Part shown: positions 1-9,499 of the stretch, piece by piece | Layout: each line of letters begins with the position of its first letter | How positions within the stretch are numbered: the first letter of the stretch is position 1 | Origin: Nemertoderma westbladi | Taxonomy: Eukaryota > Xenacoelomorpha > Nemertodermatida > Nemertodermatidae | NCBI GenBank assembly: GCA_032718475.1 | Contig: JAUCBJ010000993.1 | Location: 1 to 43,974 of the forward strand | Direction of reading: 5' to 3' | Length of the DNA: 43,974 bases | Notes under the pieces: model-generated | What the model was told of the DNA's origin: nothing | Database searches by the model: none | Seen by the model: only the letters and a program-made list of their open reading frames with translations | Program-made: the position numbers and the translations under genes

Positions 1-32
1 AGGAATGCATACGAAGTGAGTTGCGTCTAACA

Positions 33-2837
33 CTAATTTTTGTTTGAGGCAGGAGACAAATTATAATCTCCTGTCTCGATGCGTGTCTCTTCTAATAACA
101 CAATATCTTGGACCGGTCGGTCCAAGGTGTGTAAACCATTAGTTTTACACTTCTTTGGGTGCGGACACTTGCACCTAATTTTCACAGTGACTGTGCGCAC
201 TATATTTTGCGCGTCTGGGTGTATGTGCAAGATAACTCCCGTCTCCCAGTACTTTCTCTTGACAATTGGTTCGGTTATCAATACATAGTCTCCTCTTTGG
301 AGGCTCCGAACCGTTTTGTACCACTTTGTTCTGGTAGATATGGTGGGAAGATAGTATTCCCGCCAATATTCCCAGAATGTGTACGCCACAAATTGAGTCA
401 CTTTCCAGCTCTTACGACTATATAGGTCGGCACTAATGGGTTCTGATGCCGGCACAAGAAATGCTGGACTCTGCATTAGCAAATGATTCGGTGTTAATGC
501 AACACCGTCTGGCAACATAGCTATCGGCCTCGAGTTCAGTGTATGCTCGATTTCGATGAAAGCTGTGACCAGTTCGTCGTCGGTAAGTTGTTTGTTTACA
601 GGCAATGTCTTAGCAATAGCCTGCTTTATGGAACGAACCAAACGCTCCCAACTTCCTCCTCTCCAAGGACTTTCTGGAGTATTGAATCTCCACTCTACTC
701 TTTGCGGCAAAAGTGCTGCAGAAATTTCTTTATTCTGCGCTGCTCTGTGAGCCGCGTTCAACTCGCTATTCCCTCCGACAAAGTTTGTACCCTTATCAGA
801 GTAGAACACCTTTACTAGTCCTCTCCTGGCCATAAATCTCTTTAAGGCCAGGAGCAGAGATTTGGTCGACATGTCTGCCACACGCTCGATATGTATGGCT
901 CTACTAGCCATGCATGTCAGTAGCAGGCCCCATCGCTTGTGGGTCAGCCGTCCACTCTTTGCCTCAATCGGACCAAAACAATCCACCCCTGTATTCGTAA
1001 AGGGTGGGTCATATGCCTGCACTCTCGCTTCCGGGAGTTCAGCCATCTCCTGTTCCAATACTCTGGCGTTCACCCTCTTGCAAACCAGACAGGCGTCGTA
1101 CATAGTGCCTACTGCCCTGCTTGGCTGCAATAGAATGAATCGCTGTCTCGCTGCCGACAAACAGTGTAACTTTCCCGCGTGATGCAACCTCTTGTGTATA
1201 TCCCATAGAATCGCTCTTTGCAATTCTATTGGGTGACTAGGGATTATCACTGGGAACCTGAACTGTGAGTTTATGTCGACAGTCTGGATTCTCGATCTAT
1301 GACAAATTAAACCCTTATGGATTAATGGACTCCATTTTCTAAGGGGTTTATAGAGAACTGGTCGTTGAGCCGATAATAGATGAGAATTCTTTGGGAAGGC
1401 ACACATTTGATAATGTTTCAAATGCTTTAATTCCGCTTGATCAATCTCATCCTCTGTCAGAGGTTGTTTCAATTTCTGAATTCGCTCACTATTAGCGCTC
1501 ATTTGTTCTCCCAAATGTTTCGAATGTTTTAAACAAAGGTACGAAATGTATCGGCTTAACCACGCAGTTCTTTTACAAATTGTCAGCCAAGAGGCAGACG
1601 AATTTAGTAATTTGTCATAAATACTACATGGCTCTAATGCCAGCGACGGTTGTCCGCTAATTAATGGAAGTTTCGAATCCAAACCCGCAGGTTTGGAAAC
1701 CAAAGGCTCCATTGTGTCGGTCATTTTCTGTCCGTCACTTACCAACTGTGACCCTCGGGTAGTCTGTAAGGGTGGTTTTATGTCATAACTTACCCTTCCT
1801 GACCTAGTAGTCACGTAAGTCTGTTGGTCTGACAGGTCTCCGGGCCGCTCCAATGACTCTTCAGGCCGCTCCAATGACTCTTCAGGCCGCTCCAATGACT
1901 TGAGTTTGGCTTTAGACTTTGACTTAGAGACTTTCTCCACCTTGACTTCTGCATCTTCTGGCATCGGATTGGTCACTATCTTCAGTCGCTCTGGCCAATG
2001 TTCCTGTGTCCTCGTTAGAAAATCAGGTCCATGCAACCAAAACTCCTGCGACTCTTCCTGACAGAATTCCGCCGGCATTGCACCTCTCGAAGTTATGTCG
2101 GCTGGGTTTAACACTCCCGGACAATGTCTCCATTGTTCCTTCGTCGAAAAATCGACGATCTGAGCGCGTCTGTTGGCCACAAATGTCTTTAGTGCAATAT
2201 TGTCGGCCGCAATGTATACTAACACTAAGGATGCGTCCGTCCAATAAAATAAGGTCAACGTCGTGTCTAACTCCTCTATTATCTGCTTACTTACCTCAAC
2301 TGAAACTACTGCCGCCTGTAACTCTGCACGAGGGACAGTCATGTATTTGACCGGCATTGTCTTTGATCTAGAAGTCACAAAAGCCGTCTCAAACTTGTCC
2401 TGACTTACCTCTCGGCGAAGGTAGGCTACCATACCAAAGCCGGTGTCACTTGCGTCACTAAATAGGTGGAGTTCGAGATCAGCTGGAAATACCAGCTGAT
2501 TCGGAAAGTAGGAACGGGGTACATCTATGTTTTTCAATAGATGCAACTCGGCTTCCCACTCTCTCCACTGCTTTGCATGTATAGGAGATATTGGTTCGTC
2601 CCACTCTAGGTCGGACAACCAAATTTTCCTCATGCACGCTCGTGCCTGTAATATTACCGGACTGATAAAGTTCATCGGGTCAAATAGTCTACTTAATGTC
2701 GATAAGCAAATTCTCTTTGTCAAAACTTTGTCTGGACTACTGGGCTCAAATCTAACTCTTACCTGGAACTTTCTGTTGGTTCCAAGCGAGTCCCAGTACT
2801 CGCGCCATGGGGATGGGTTCTACCCCCAATTCAATGT
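33..2837 (-). CDS. pol: BEL/Pao pol segment: RT C-terminus, RNase H, integrase
   Basis: This open segment (896 codons from the internal ATG at 2723; the frame is open further upstream, to the TAG at 2820-2822) is the 3' part of pol. It begins with the RT connection region (LSTLSRLFDPMNFISP). An RNase H-like region follows with LFSDASDTGFGM near residue 88 and TVPRAELQAAV. The integrase has a CLVCKR zinc-binding element and the D,D,E residues in GVDCFGP (~579), YSDKGTNF (~640) and GGSWE (~689). Integrase normally inserts the cDNA into the host genome. A low-complexity SLERPEE repeat sits near residues 274-295. The TAG stop lies at 33-35. The frame does not join the upstream RT segment: a shift near 2880 and a TAG at 2820-2822 separate them, so no full polyprotein can be made. 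Confidence 0.85.
1843..1900 (-). repeat. 21-bp coding tandem repeat (SLERPEE)
   Basis: Two complete and one partial copy of a 21-bp unit (plus-strand core GGCCGCTCCAATGACTCTTC) encode SLERPEE repeated in the linker between RNase H and integrase of the BEL pol. The period is a multiple of three, so the frame is kept. The copies are almost identical, pointing to a recent slippage event. Confidence 0.8.
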
Positions 2838-4433
2838 CTCCGCTCCCGCGATCCTTTCACCGGGAACGATTCTAATAGGGCCTCCGAATTAGTGGTGAAC
2901 TTGGTCAGAGGAAATCCCCCTGTAGCCAAGCACTTCTGCAGGCCGTGAGCCACTTCTATGGCTTGTTCCGCTGTGTCCTTGGACACCAATCCGTCGTCCA
3001 TATAGAAGTTTCTCAATATAGACTCGATAACCTCTACTGGATACTTACCAATCTGGGCTGTTGCCGTTTTCTTTAGAACAAACAGCGTGCCGTTTAGACT
3101 ATCGCGGGCACCAAATATCCTAACGTACATTTGGTATGTAACCACTGGGCCGGATAAGTCTTCATTCTCAAACCAGAGAAATCGAAGGCTATCCTGGTCT
3201 GCCTTACAGGCTCTTACCTGGTGGAACATCGCCTCGATGTCACAAGTAAATGCGAATCGCCGCTGTCTAAAACGCAACAGTATTCCTATCAAATAATTGT
3301 TCAGGTTGGGTCCGTCCATCAACTCTGAATTCAGGGACATACCTCTGTAGACTGCTGCGCAGTCGTTGACTACTCGGACTTTGTCAGGCTTGTCAGGGTG
3401 AGTCACATAGTGGTGTGGGAGGTAATAAGTCTGGTCTGTCACTAAGTCAGGGTCCTCTACCTTCCCAGCAAATCCCTTGGCGAAATAGTTGTTGATCTGA
3501 GCGCAATACTTCTCCCTAATGTCCGGATTCTTCAACAACCGAGCCTTACTCCATTCAATCTTTTCAAGGCTAAGTGTTAGTTGTTCTCCAACTTTAGGAG
3601 GTTGTCGACGCCACAACATTCCAACTTCAAAATGTCCCGTCGGTAGCAGACGTATGGTGTCTTCCATCATCTCTAGCGACCGTTTCTCATCAGCAGACAT
3701 GGCTAGGTCATATCCACCGGGTTCCATTGCGTCCCTATCCAGCCATTCGACGGTTCTGGCTCCTGTCTCGAGGTCCTGGCGTATCAATTCCTTCTGCAAT
3801 TCCTCCTCACTGTATTGGAAAATGTCTAGGTCTCGATATTTAGCCACCTGACCCTCCACTATGTCGGTATAAGTCAAAACGTTACTCAAATAGGTAGCGT
3901 GGGCCGCTGAACCAGACCCATGGGTCTGATAACAGTAGTCCTCGGGTTCACTATCTGTCCGGTCGTTATGAAGTGGTTCTGACAACCTAACATTATCGGG
4001 AATCAACTCCTCGTCCGACTCGCTAACGTCACTATAATGGTCAATACAGGTTCTCCTAAACTCGTCTATGTCTGGTGGTTCTAGTAACGGTGGTTCAGTT
4101 ATAGGCTGTAATCCGTCGTATCTATCTATTGGCTTGTCGCCACCTGTAAACTCATAAGACATGGGTACTCGTGTATACCAACCTAATATAGTCCTATGGG
4201 CATGTGGTCCATTTACATGCGGCTCAGCTGGTCTCGTTTCCCATATCTGGTGTGCGATCAGCTGTTCTGCACCAATCAACATAGAAACATTCCTATAACC
4301 TACCTGGTGTCTCGGTACTCTGAGTTTGTCAAAATACTCCTGTGCTATGGGACTCATCGGCGGCACCTTACCTAACTGCCTGCTGAACCCCTTCATAGCT
4401 AGACACTTAAATCCGTCCAATGGCAAAGCTCTC
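2831..4433 (-). CDS. pol: BEL/Pao pol segment: end of protease region and reverse transcriptase
   Basis: The genuine element frame runs from the insertion border at 4433 to a TGA at 2831-2833. Codons upstream of 4433 in the same open frame belong to the inserted DNA. The first third matches the region after the BEL protease (VSMLIGAEQ... HRTILGWYTRV). It is followed by an acidic linker, then the RT: VRVVNDCAAVYRG carries the first catalytic Asp (~373) and FYMDDGLVS the YMDD-type box (~497). RT would copy element RNA to DNA. The segment ends by frameshift just after the RT palm; the continuation lies in another frame (33-2837). The catalytic residues are intact, so the damage is structural rather than at the active site. 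Confidence 0.82.
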
Positions 4434-5632
4434 TGTTCTTGTCGAGTCGCTTGTGTCCTTCTGGGCTCCTCCCCAAGGCGCACCCACGAGGCGGACACTG
4501 TCCCACCACCCCTGGGGCCAGTCTGACTGATGTTATTATCAGACCGGGCCGGAGGGTGGCCTGATGCTTCCCGGGTTCTGTTTTCGCTCCCCCGATCACA
4601 CCGGCACAGCTCTTCAGTGTAGCCAGATGGTCGGCTACTGTCAACTTACTGTGGCCTGACTGTACATTGAGCCAACTCAGAGAGTCAACCGGCGGGTGGA
4701 CCAGTCGATAGCGATCAAGCACCAAGGTCGCCCTTGGGCCTAAGCGACGGTCTTGTCCCAAGTGGGCTTGCGCTACCCAACATGGAATATTGACACGTTT
4801 TCACCCGCTCGCCGGCAGTATTGAGGGGAAGTAAGTTCCGCAAACAATACTGACTAGCTCGAAAGCTAGGAACAAGTAACCACTTACCAGTCGCTGTACA
4901 CGTGTACTCAACAGATGTTCACAATATCAAGTACACTACGGTAAACACAAAATCTGACACATACCATGCACACACAGATGACATAATCGGGAAAGACAAA
5001 AATCGAGGTCAAAATCGGAGGGGACAAATTGTATCGACCAACAACCAAATCGAGGGTACCTTATTTTGCCGTCAGGGCAAAATAACTTTGTGTGCACAAA
5101 GCATGCTGGGGCGCAGTAAAATATGGTCCTACTAATACCAGTGGCGACTGAGCCAACTGGCAAGGTTTCCCATACTCATTCGCAGTGGCCATACATACAA
5201 TCACGTGTACTCACATACCCACAGCAACAGAAAGCTCATCTCAGACCTAAACACACTCCAAAGACCAATCAACTGAGCATGGAGACAAAACATATAGTAT
5301 CAAAAAAACGGAACAGCTGACTGTCAATGGCACACATCCAAGCCCCAAAGCTAACTGCCACTGCTCGCCGACATACAAATCATAGTTCACACCACATGAA
5401 CCACAAATCACGCCATGCCACCACCCCTACTGTGTACAGGACTGGCAGTATGGCAACAGGCCGACTAGACGGTACCACGGCACCATGGCAATTCATGGTT
5501 CGCTAGACACGAGGGCCTTCAGTATCTCCCTTGCGCTTAGAGACAATTTAACGTGCCCCCAGACCCTCACGAGTCCGCCGCCGCCTGCTATAGGCACCCC
5601 TATAGAGACCTCACCTCTTTAGGTATGCTGGT
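4434..5632. mobile_element. 1.2-kb insertion in BEL pol with 5-bp target duplication
   Basis: The BEL protease frame is interrupted here. The plus strand shows CTCTC at 4429-4433 and again at 5633-5637. Removing the segment plus one CTCTC copy joins the two halves of the pol frame exactly (CTT CCG AGA GCT TTG on the minus strand), which strongly supports a real insertion with a 5-bp duplication. The insert starts TGTTCTTGTCG and ends TATGCTGGT; it has no obvious terminal inverted repeats, no TG...CA ends and no convincing coding region. Length and duplication size would fit a solo LTR of an unusual family or a non-autonomous DNA transposon. I cannot classify it. Confidence 0.75.
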
Positions 5633-7538
5633 CTCTCGGAAGTAGGGAGTCTAGTTCTACCGAAATCCTGTGTCCCTTGAGGTCCCCTACCCCGTGCATA
5701 GACTTCAACTCTATTTGTATTTCCTCTGCGTCCTGGAAGCTAGAAACGGCTCTCGCCACTTCCTCGTCGATATACGATAATGTGGACGCAGTGTCCAACA
5801 TCACATATATTCGCTTAGATCCCTTATCGCCAGTAAGTTTCACCGGAATCACGCTAAATATTTCCGATGTGGCCGATGATAAATACGTCCGCGCGCTGGT
5901 CGATGAACTATCCGCGGTGAAACCTTGGCAGGTCACCTCTCTCGCGCTCGACTCGCCATCCTCGTCCGACGAACCTGGTTGATAACCATCGTCCTGAATG
6001 CCGGTATACGTATTTCTTCTTATCGATACGGGTTCTCTGCTCCCCTTCCTTTGAGGATTTCTCTGTAAGTAACGGTCCGTTGGGGTGTGGAAATCCGCAT
6101 GTAGCAACTTGTGATGTAGTCTGCCGCATTCCATGCATCCGTCCTTGCTGTCCGGGCACTGCCGCCGTACATGACCTGGCGCAAGACATGCCCAACAGGT
6201 ATCCAACGTCCGCACTTGAACTTTTCTCTGTTCCGAATTTAATTCTTTGAACCGTCTGCAACTATCTAACTTATGGTCGTCAGATCTTACCTCCTTTAGT
6301 AAGCAGAATTGGCAACCTACAAATTGATCCGGCAACTCCTGTTGCTTTAACATAGGTCTATCTAACTGCTCACCTGACCATACTCGCGAGTCTGATCTAA
6401 AGGCTGGGGTACTCGAATTATATCTGTCTACTGAGTTAAATGTCACAGTGGTCCTGTCATCGTCAAAACTTACCATAGACTTACCGGTAACAGGTTTAGA
6501 CTCCCTCATATTATCCTCTGAGAAGTTTGATTTCATCTCTGCTACTGCGTCTGTGGCTATCATGTCATGGATATGCTGAAGTGTCAACACCTTCCCTTGA
6601 CCTTCCAACTTATTCTCTAATTTGCGCCATTTCTCGCGCATGTTTAAGCGTCTAATTACGCTCTTCAAAACTTCGGCGTGATCACCATGATGAGGTAGAT
6701 TCACTGTCCTCAAGATGTCTAATGCGTTTGAAATAGCGTTCGCTAAGTTCAACAGCTCTAACGGAGTTGTAATCCTTCCGCCCTTACCCAAGTCTTCCAC
6801 TATCAACTGTGCCATCTTGGTTTTATTCCCGTAGATGTCGCTAAGCGTCTTCATTGCCAACTCGAATGCTCTTTCATTGCCAACGAAGTTGTCAGCAATG
6901 GCTCTAGGTTCTCGATGGAGCATTTGAAGCAAATAGTTGAACTTCTTGTTGGGAGTAAAGGTGCTGTTGGTTAGCTGTTCGTCGACATAGGTTTTGAAAG
7001 TCCTCCAATGCTTATGGTTGCCCATAAACTTCTGGGGTTGTTGCGTCGGCAATCCTTGCCTAGCAGCAAACTTACCTATGTCCCTAAGGGTTGCGTCGTT
7101 CCAGGTTAACAAATGGTTTAGTTCTGCAGGGTTGTTAAGTCTGGTCCTTTCCCGGGGATTAAAACTTACCTGCTCCACGTCCGTCCTTCTTTCCTTATAG
7201 TTTCGGGACTTCTGACGTCTCATGTCTTCCTCTTCATCGCTTGATTCTGTGTCTGTCCTTAGCGCTCGCTTTGGTTTGCGCGCCGAGGCCCTGACCCAAG
7301 CCTCCTGTATAAATTTTTCGGCCGAGTTTTCGAAATCGGGATTATGAATCGTAGGGACAGGCATTCTTACCTGAGATCTATGTGGTATAGTGGCCTCCGA
7401 TATGCGTACTCGTTGACTAGGTTGGACTTTATCTAACTCAGGCCTGCTAGGATTAGAATTACTTCTTACCTGGGCTGCTTCCTTTAACCGTAGGTTACTA
7501 AGCATGTCCGTTATAGGTTGGATGTGCGGCAATATCAC
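5633..7538 (-). CDS. gag: BEL/Pao gag core, zinc knuckles and aspartic protease
   Basis: This is the longest intact part of the 5' half (639 codons, of which the last few before the TAA at 5619 are insertion sequence). In order: an Arg/Ser-rich stretch and an acidic patch (TDTESSDEEED); a DUF1759-like capsid region starting near residue 176 (HWRTFKTYVDEQL... KKFNYLLQML... LSDIYGNKTKMAQLI); a Cys/His block from ~408 to 470 (CQFC, CRRF, CWACLAPGHVRRQC, CMECGRLHHKLLH) typical of BEL nucleocapsid/DUF1758 proteins; then an aspartic protease motif VMLDTASTLSYI near 577. The protease motif reads DTAS rather than D(S/T)G(S), a substitution of the usual Gly worth noting. The product would bind and package element RNA and process the polyprotein. 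Upstream, the frame is lost near 7540. Confidence 0.82.
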
Positions 7539-7644
7539 TTACACTTACACTAGCACTTAACTCATCCCTTGTAATAAATTCCTGGCTAGGGTTCTGTTGT
7601 ATAGTCAGCTCTATCTGAGTAATCCGCTGTCTCTCATATGATCC

Positions 7645-8289
7645 CTATTCCGGTTTAACCCGGAAGTTCTCCATCGAACTGGGTCGGCGCTCCGTCCGCG
7701 TATTCCAAACCCGCGGGTTCGGTTCGCCCAATACTCGACCCGTCGGAGTTTCTCCTCTAAACTCTTCGTTGTCGCGTTCAGTGTGTAGTGGTGCAGTGCG
7801 ATGATGACGTGGATCTTGCGCAATGGGTGAAGCACTAATACCAACTGGTGTGCGATATGTAGAGAACGGTTTAGCGATCAGAGTACTCGTAATAGCTGGA
7901 ACGGGTATAGGAATTCTGGTCGTCTTCGACTCGCGTATGGTCGGAGTTCTCGCTTCCTGTTCGGCCTTCTGCAGTGCGAACAGTTCTCGCAACTCAGTAC
8001 CTATACTCGCCCCACATTCTTTGATCATTCGCATCCCCTTCTCGGCGATTTCATTCACCTTCCTAGTCCGTTCCTTGCTCTCTAGGTTTAATCTCGCACT
8101 TTCCAACTGCGCCAGTTTACGTTCTTCTTCTTCCACGCGCGCCTTTTCCTCATACAACGCCTGTCGCTCCTTCTCGATCTCGAGTTCGCGTTCCTTGCGT
8201 TTGCGTTCAAGCTGTAGTTCGCGTTCCTTCTGTTCGCGTTCGAGTTGGAGTTCGCGTTCCTTCTGTTCGCGTTCAAGTTGGAGTTCGCG
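7645..8289 (-). CDS. gag: BEL gag segment with hendecad coiled coil
   Basis: A 5' gag segment ending at a TAG (7645-7647) after RVKPE. The same frame stays open beyond the TAG to about 7540, so the stop looks like a point mutation rather than a natural terminus. The first ~100 residues are almost entirely E/K/R/L/Q and form a predicted long coiled coil built on an 11-residue repeat (ELQLEREQKER). The remainder is Arg/Thr/Pro-rich. It joins the segment at 8290-8800 through a single-base frameshift at about 8290. The role is presumably Gag multimerisation, inferred from composition only. Confidence 0.7.
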   Translation of the reverse strand, partial: RELQLEREQKERELQLEREQKERELQLERKRKERELEIEKERQALYEEKARVEEEERKLAQLESARLNLESKERTRKVNEIAEKGMRMIKECGASIGTELRELFALQKAEQEARTPTIRESKTTRIPIPVPAITSTLIAKPFSTYRTPVGISASPIAQDPRHHRTAPLHTERDNEEFRGETPTGRVLGEPNPRVWNTRTERRPSSMENFRVKPE

Positions 8290-8345
8290 ATTCCTTGCAT
8301 TCGCGTTCAAGTTGGAGTTCGCGTTCCTTGCGTTCGCGTTCTGCT
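8186..8345 (-). repeat. 33-bp tandem repeat encoding an 11-residue coiled-coil unit
   Basis: About four to five diverged copies of a 33-bp unit (plus-strand core GTTCGCGTTCCTTCTGTTCG) encode ELQLEREQKER-type hendecads. The unit near 8281 has GCGATTCC where its neighbours have GCGTTCC, so an extra A at about 8290 is the likely frameshift. Confidence 0.75.
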
Positions 8346-8800
8346 TGTTCCCGCTTACCTTTATCTTCCAACTCTCGCAACTTCGCGTCTAACTTACGTG
8401 TGCGCTCCCGTTCCCGCTCGGCTTCTTTCCGTGCTTCCGATGCATGCAAAACTTCCGCCTGTTGTTCGTCCAGTCGGCGTCTTCTCTCCTCCGCCGAGTT
8501 GTGAGAAACAAGGGATCTAGCACATATAACTTTCCCTCGCGCGTGACTAACCTGGGAATCGCCACTGTCTCTAGATGCGTCATCGGGTGGAGTTAACGTC
8601 CTCTGTTGGATGTTCTCTGTCGTCGGTAGCACCTGGCCCGGTACCACCACTCCACTCTGCATCAACCAGCCGGTAACTTCCCGGTGATACCTGCGCTCCT
8701 CCTTATCTTGCGTCTCTTCTCGCTCCACTAAGTTTCTCGACTCTGCGTCACTCACCTGAGTCGCCTGCGCTTGTGATGCCCATAGCAGCCAGTTATCCAT
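8290..8800 (-). CDS. gag: BEL gag segment, N-terminal middle part
   Basis: This frame opens with MDNWLLWASQAQ and passes through polar, Thr/Ser/Glu-rich sequence into the start of the coiled coil (RKEAERERERTRKLDAKLRELEDKGK). It lies in the same reading frame as the segment at 8807-9499, separated only by a TGA and two codons, so the two were probably one protein. The ATG at 8798-8800 could instead be a second start. It ends in a short out-of-frame tail after the single-base insertion near 8290. No enzymatic motif is visible. Confidence 0.6.
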
Positions 8801-8806
8801 CCTAAC

Positions 8807-9499
8807 TCATCGAAATCGCTCCGATAACGCGCAGTGCTCCAACAAGGCTGCTAAAACCCTGTCGTAAACCCTCGTCGCCACGTCGCTCGACTGAGACTCT
8901 ACTGCTCTCTTTGCCAGGACTGCAAGCTCCTCCGTCTGCTTGAATAACGCTGAGTTGTATCCTCTTCTAATCTCTACTAACCCTTCCCTTCCGATGTTCG
9001 CTGAGTCGGCTAGCATCTTCCTTACCTTGTCCGCCGTCCGAGTTATATGTCCAGCATGCGCGCGAAGTTTCTTCTTTATCGCGATGTCTAGTTCTCTCTC
9101 ACTTACCTGACTCACACTTGGTGGACTTGAAGGATTATTTCGGGAACTACGGATACTCCTTACAGCCGCTGGGACCATGGCACTTACCATACCCACAGGC
9201 CTGGAAACCGGGCTCCGGGCTCTCGCTTCTGCTACACTACCCTCCCTATCACTCACCTCTGGCCGGGTTGCTGTACAATCCTTCCTTACAGTAGCGGTAG
9301 GGGGTCCTAATACTATTACCTCCGGTGGTTCTTCCTCACTAGTTACTGTCTCGTCCTCCTGTTCACTTACGTCAGCGTCACTCACTGCATCGTCATAGTC
9401 GGCATTGTCGTCAACAGTAATATTAACGCTATCGTCAGTCGGCGGTCCAGCCGCCGTCTCATAGCTGGCCTCTAGTGCCTCTTTCTCTGAGACACTCAT
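8807..9499 (-). CDS. gag: BEL gag N-terminal segment
   Basis: The start is taken at the ATG at 9497-9499 (MSVSEKEALEASYE) because it is the first ATG of the frame and AT-rich non-coding DNA lies upstream. Residues 20-60 are very acidic. The second half (LRAHAGHITRTADKVRKML... LVEIRRGYNSALFKQTEELAVL) is a predicted helical bundle like the N-terminal region of BEL/Pao gag proteins. The TGA at 8807-8809 is followed in frame by ATG after two codons, so it is either a disabling mutation or an unusual programmed boundary. Confidence 0.68.
   Translation of the reverse strand: MSVSEKEALEASYETAAGPPTDDSVNITVDDNADYDDAVSDADVSEQEDETVTSEEEPPEVIVLGPPTATVRKDCTATRPEVSDREGSVAEARARSPVSRPVGMVSAMVPAAVRSIRSSRNNPSSPPSVSQVSERELDIAIKKKLRAHAGHITRTADKVRKMLADSANIGREGLVEIRRGYNSALFKQTEELAVLAKRAVESQSSDVATRVYDRVLAALLEHCALSERFR

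Noticed and set aside
4902-5320. Short open frames on both strands within the 1.2-kb insertion
   Set aside because: None has a recognisable motif or exceeds what is expected by chance.
7823-8392. Ser/Arg-rich plus-strand open frame opposite the gag coiled coil
   Set aside because: It is the antisense shadow of the Glu/Arg/Lys repeat and has no recognisable domain.
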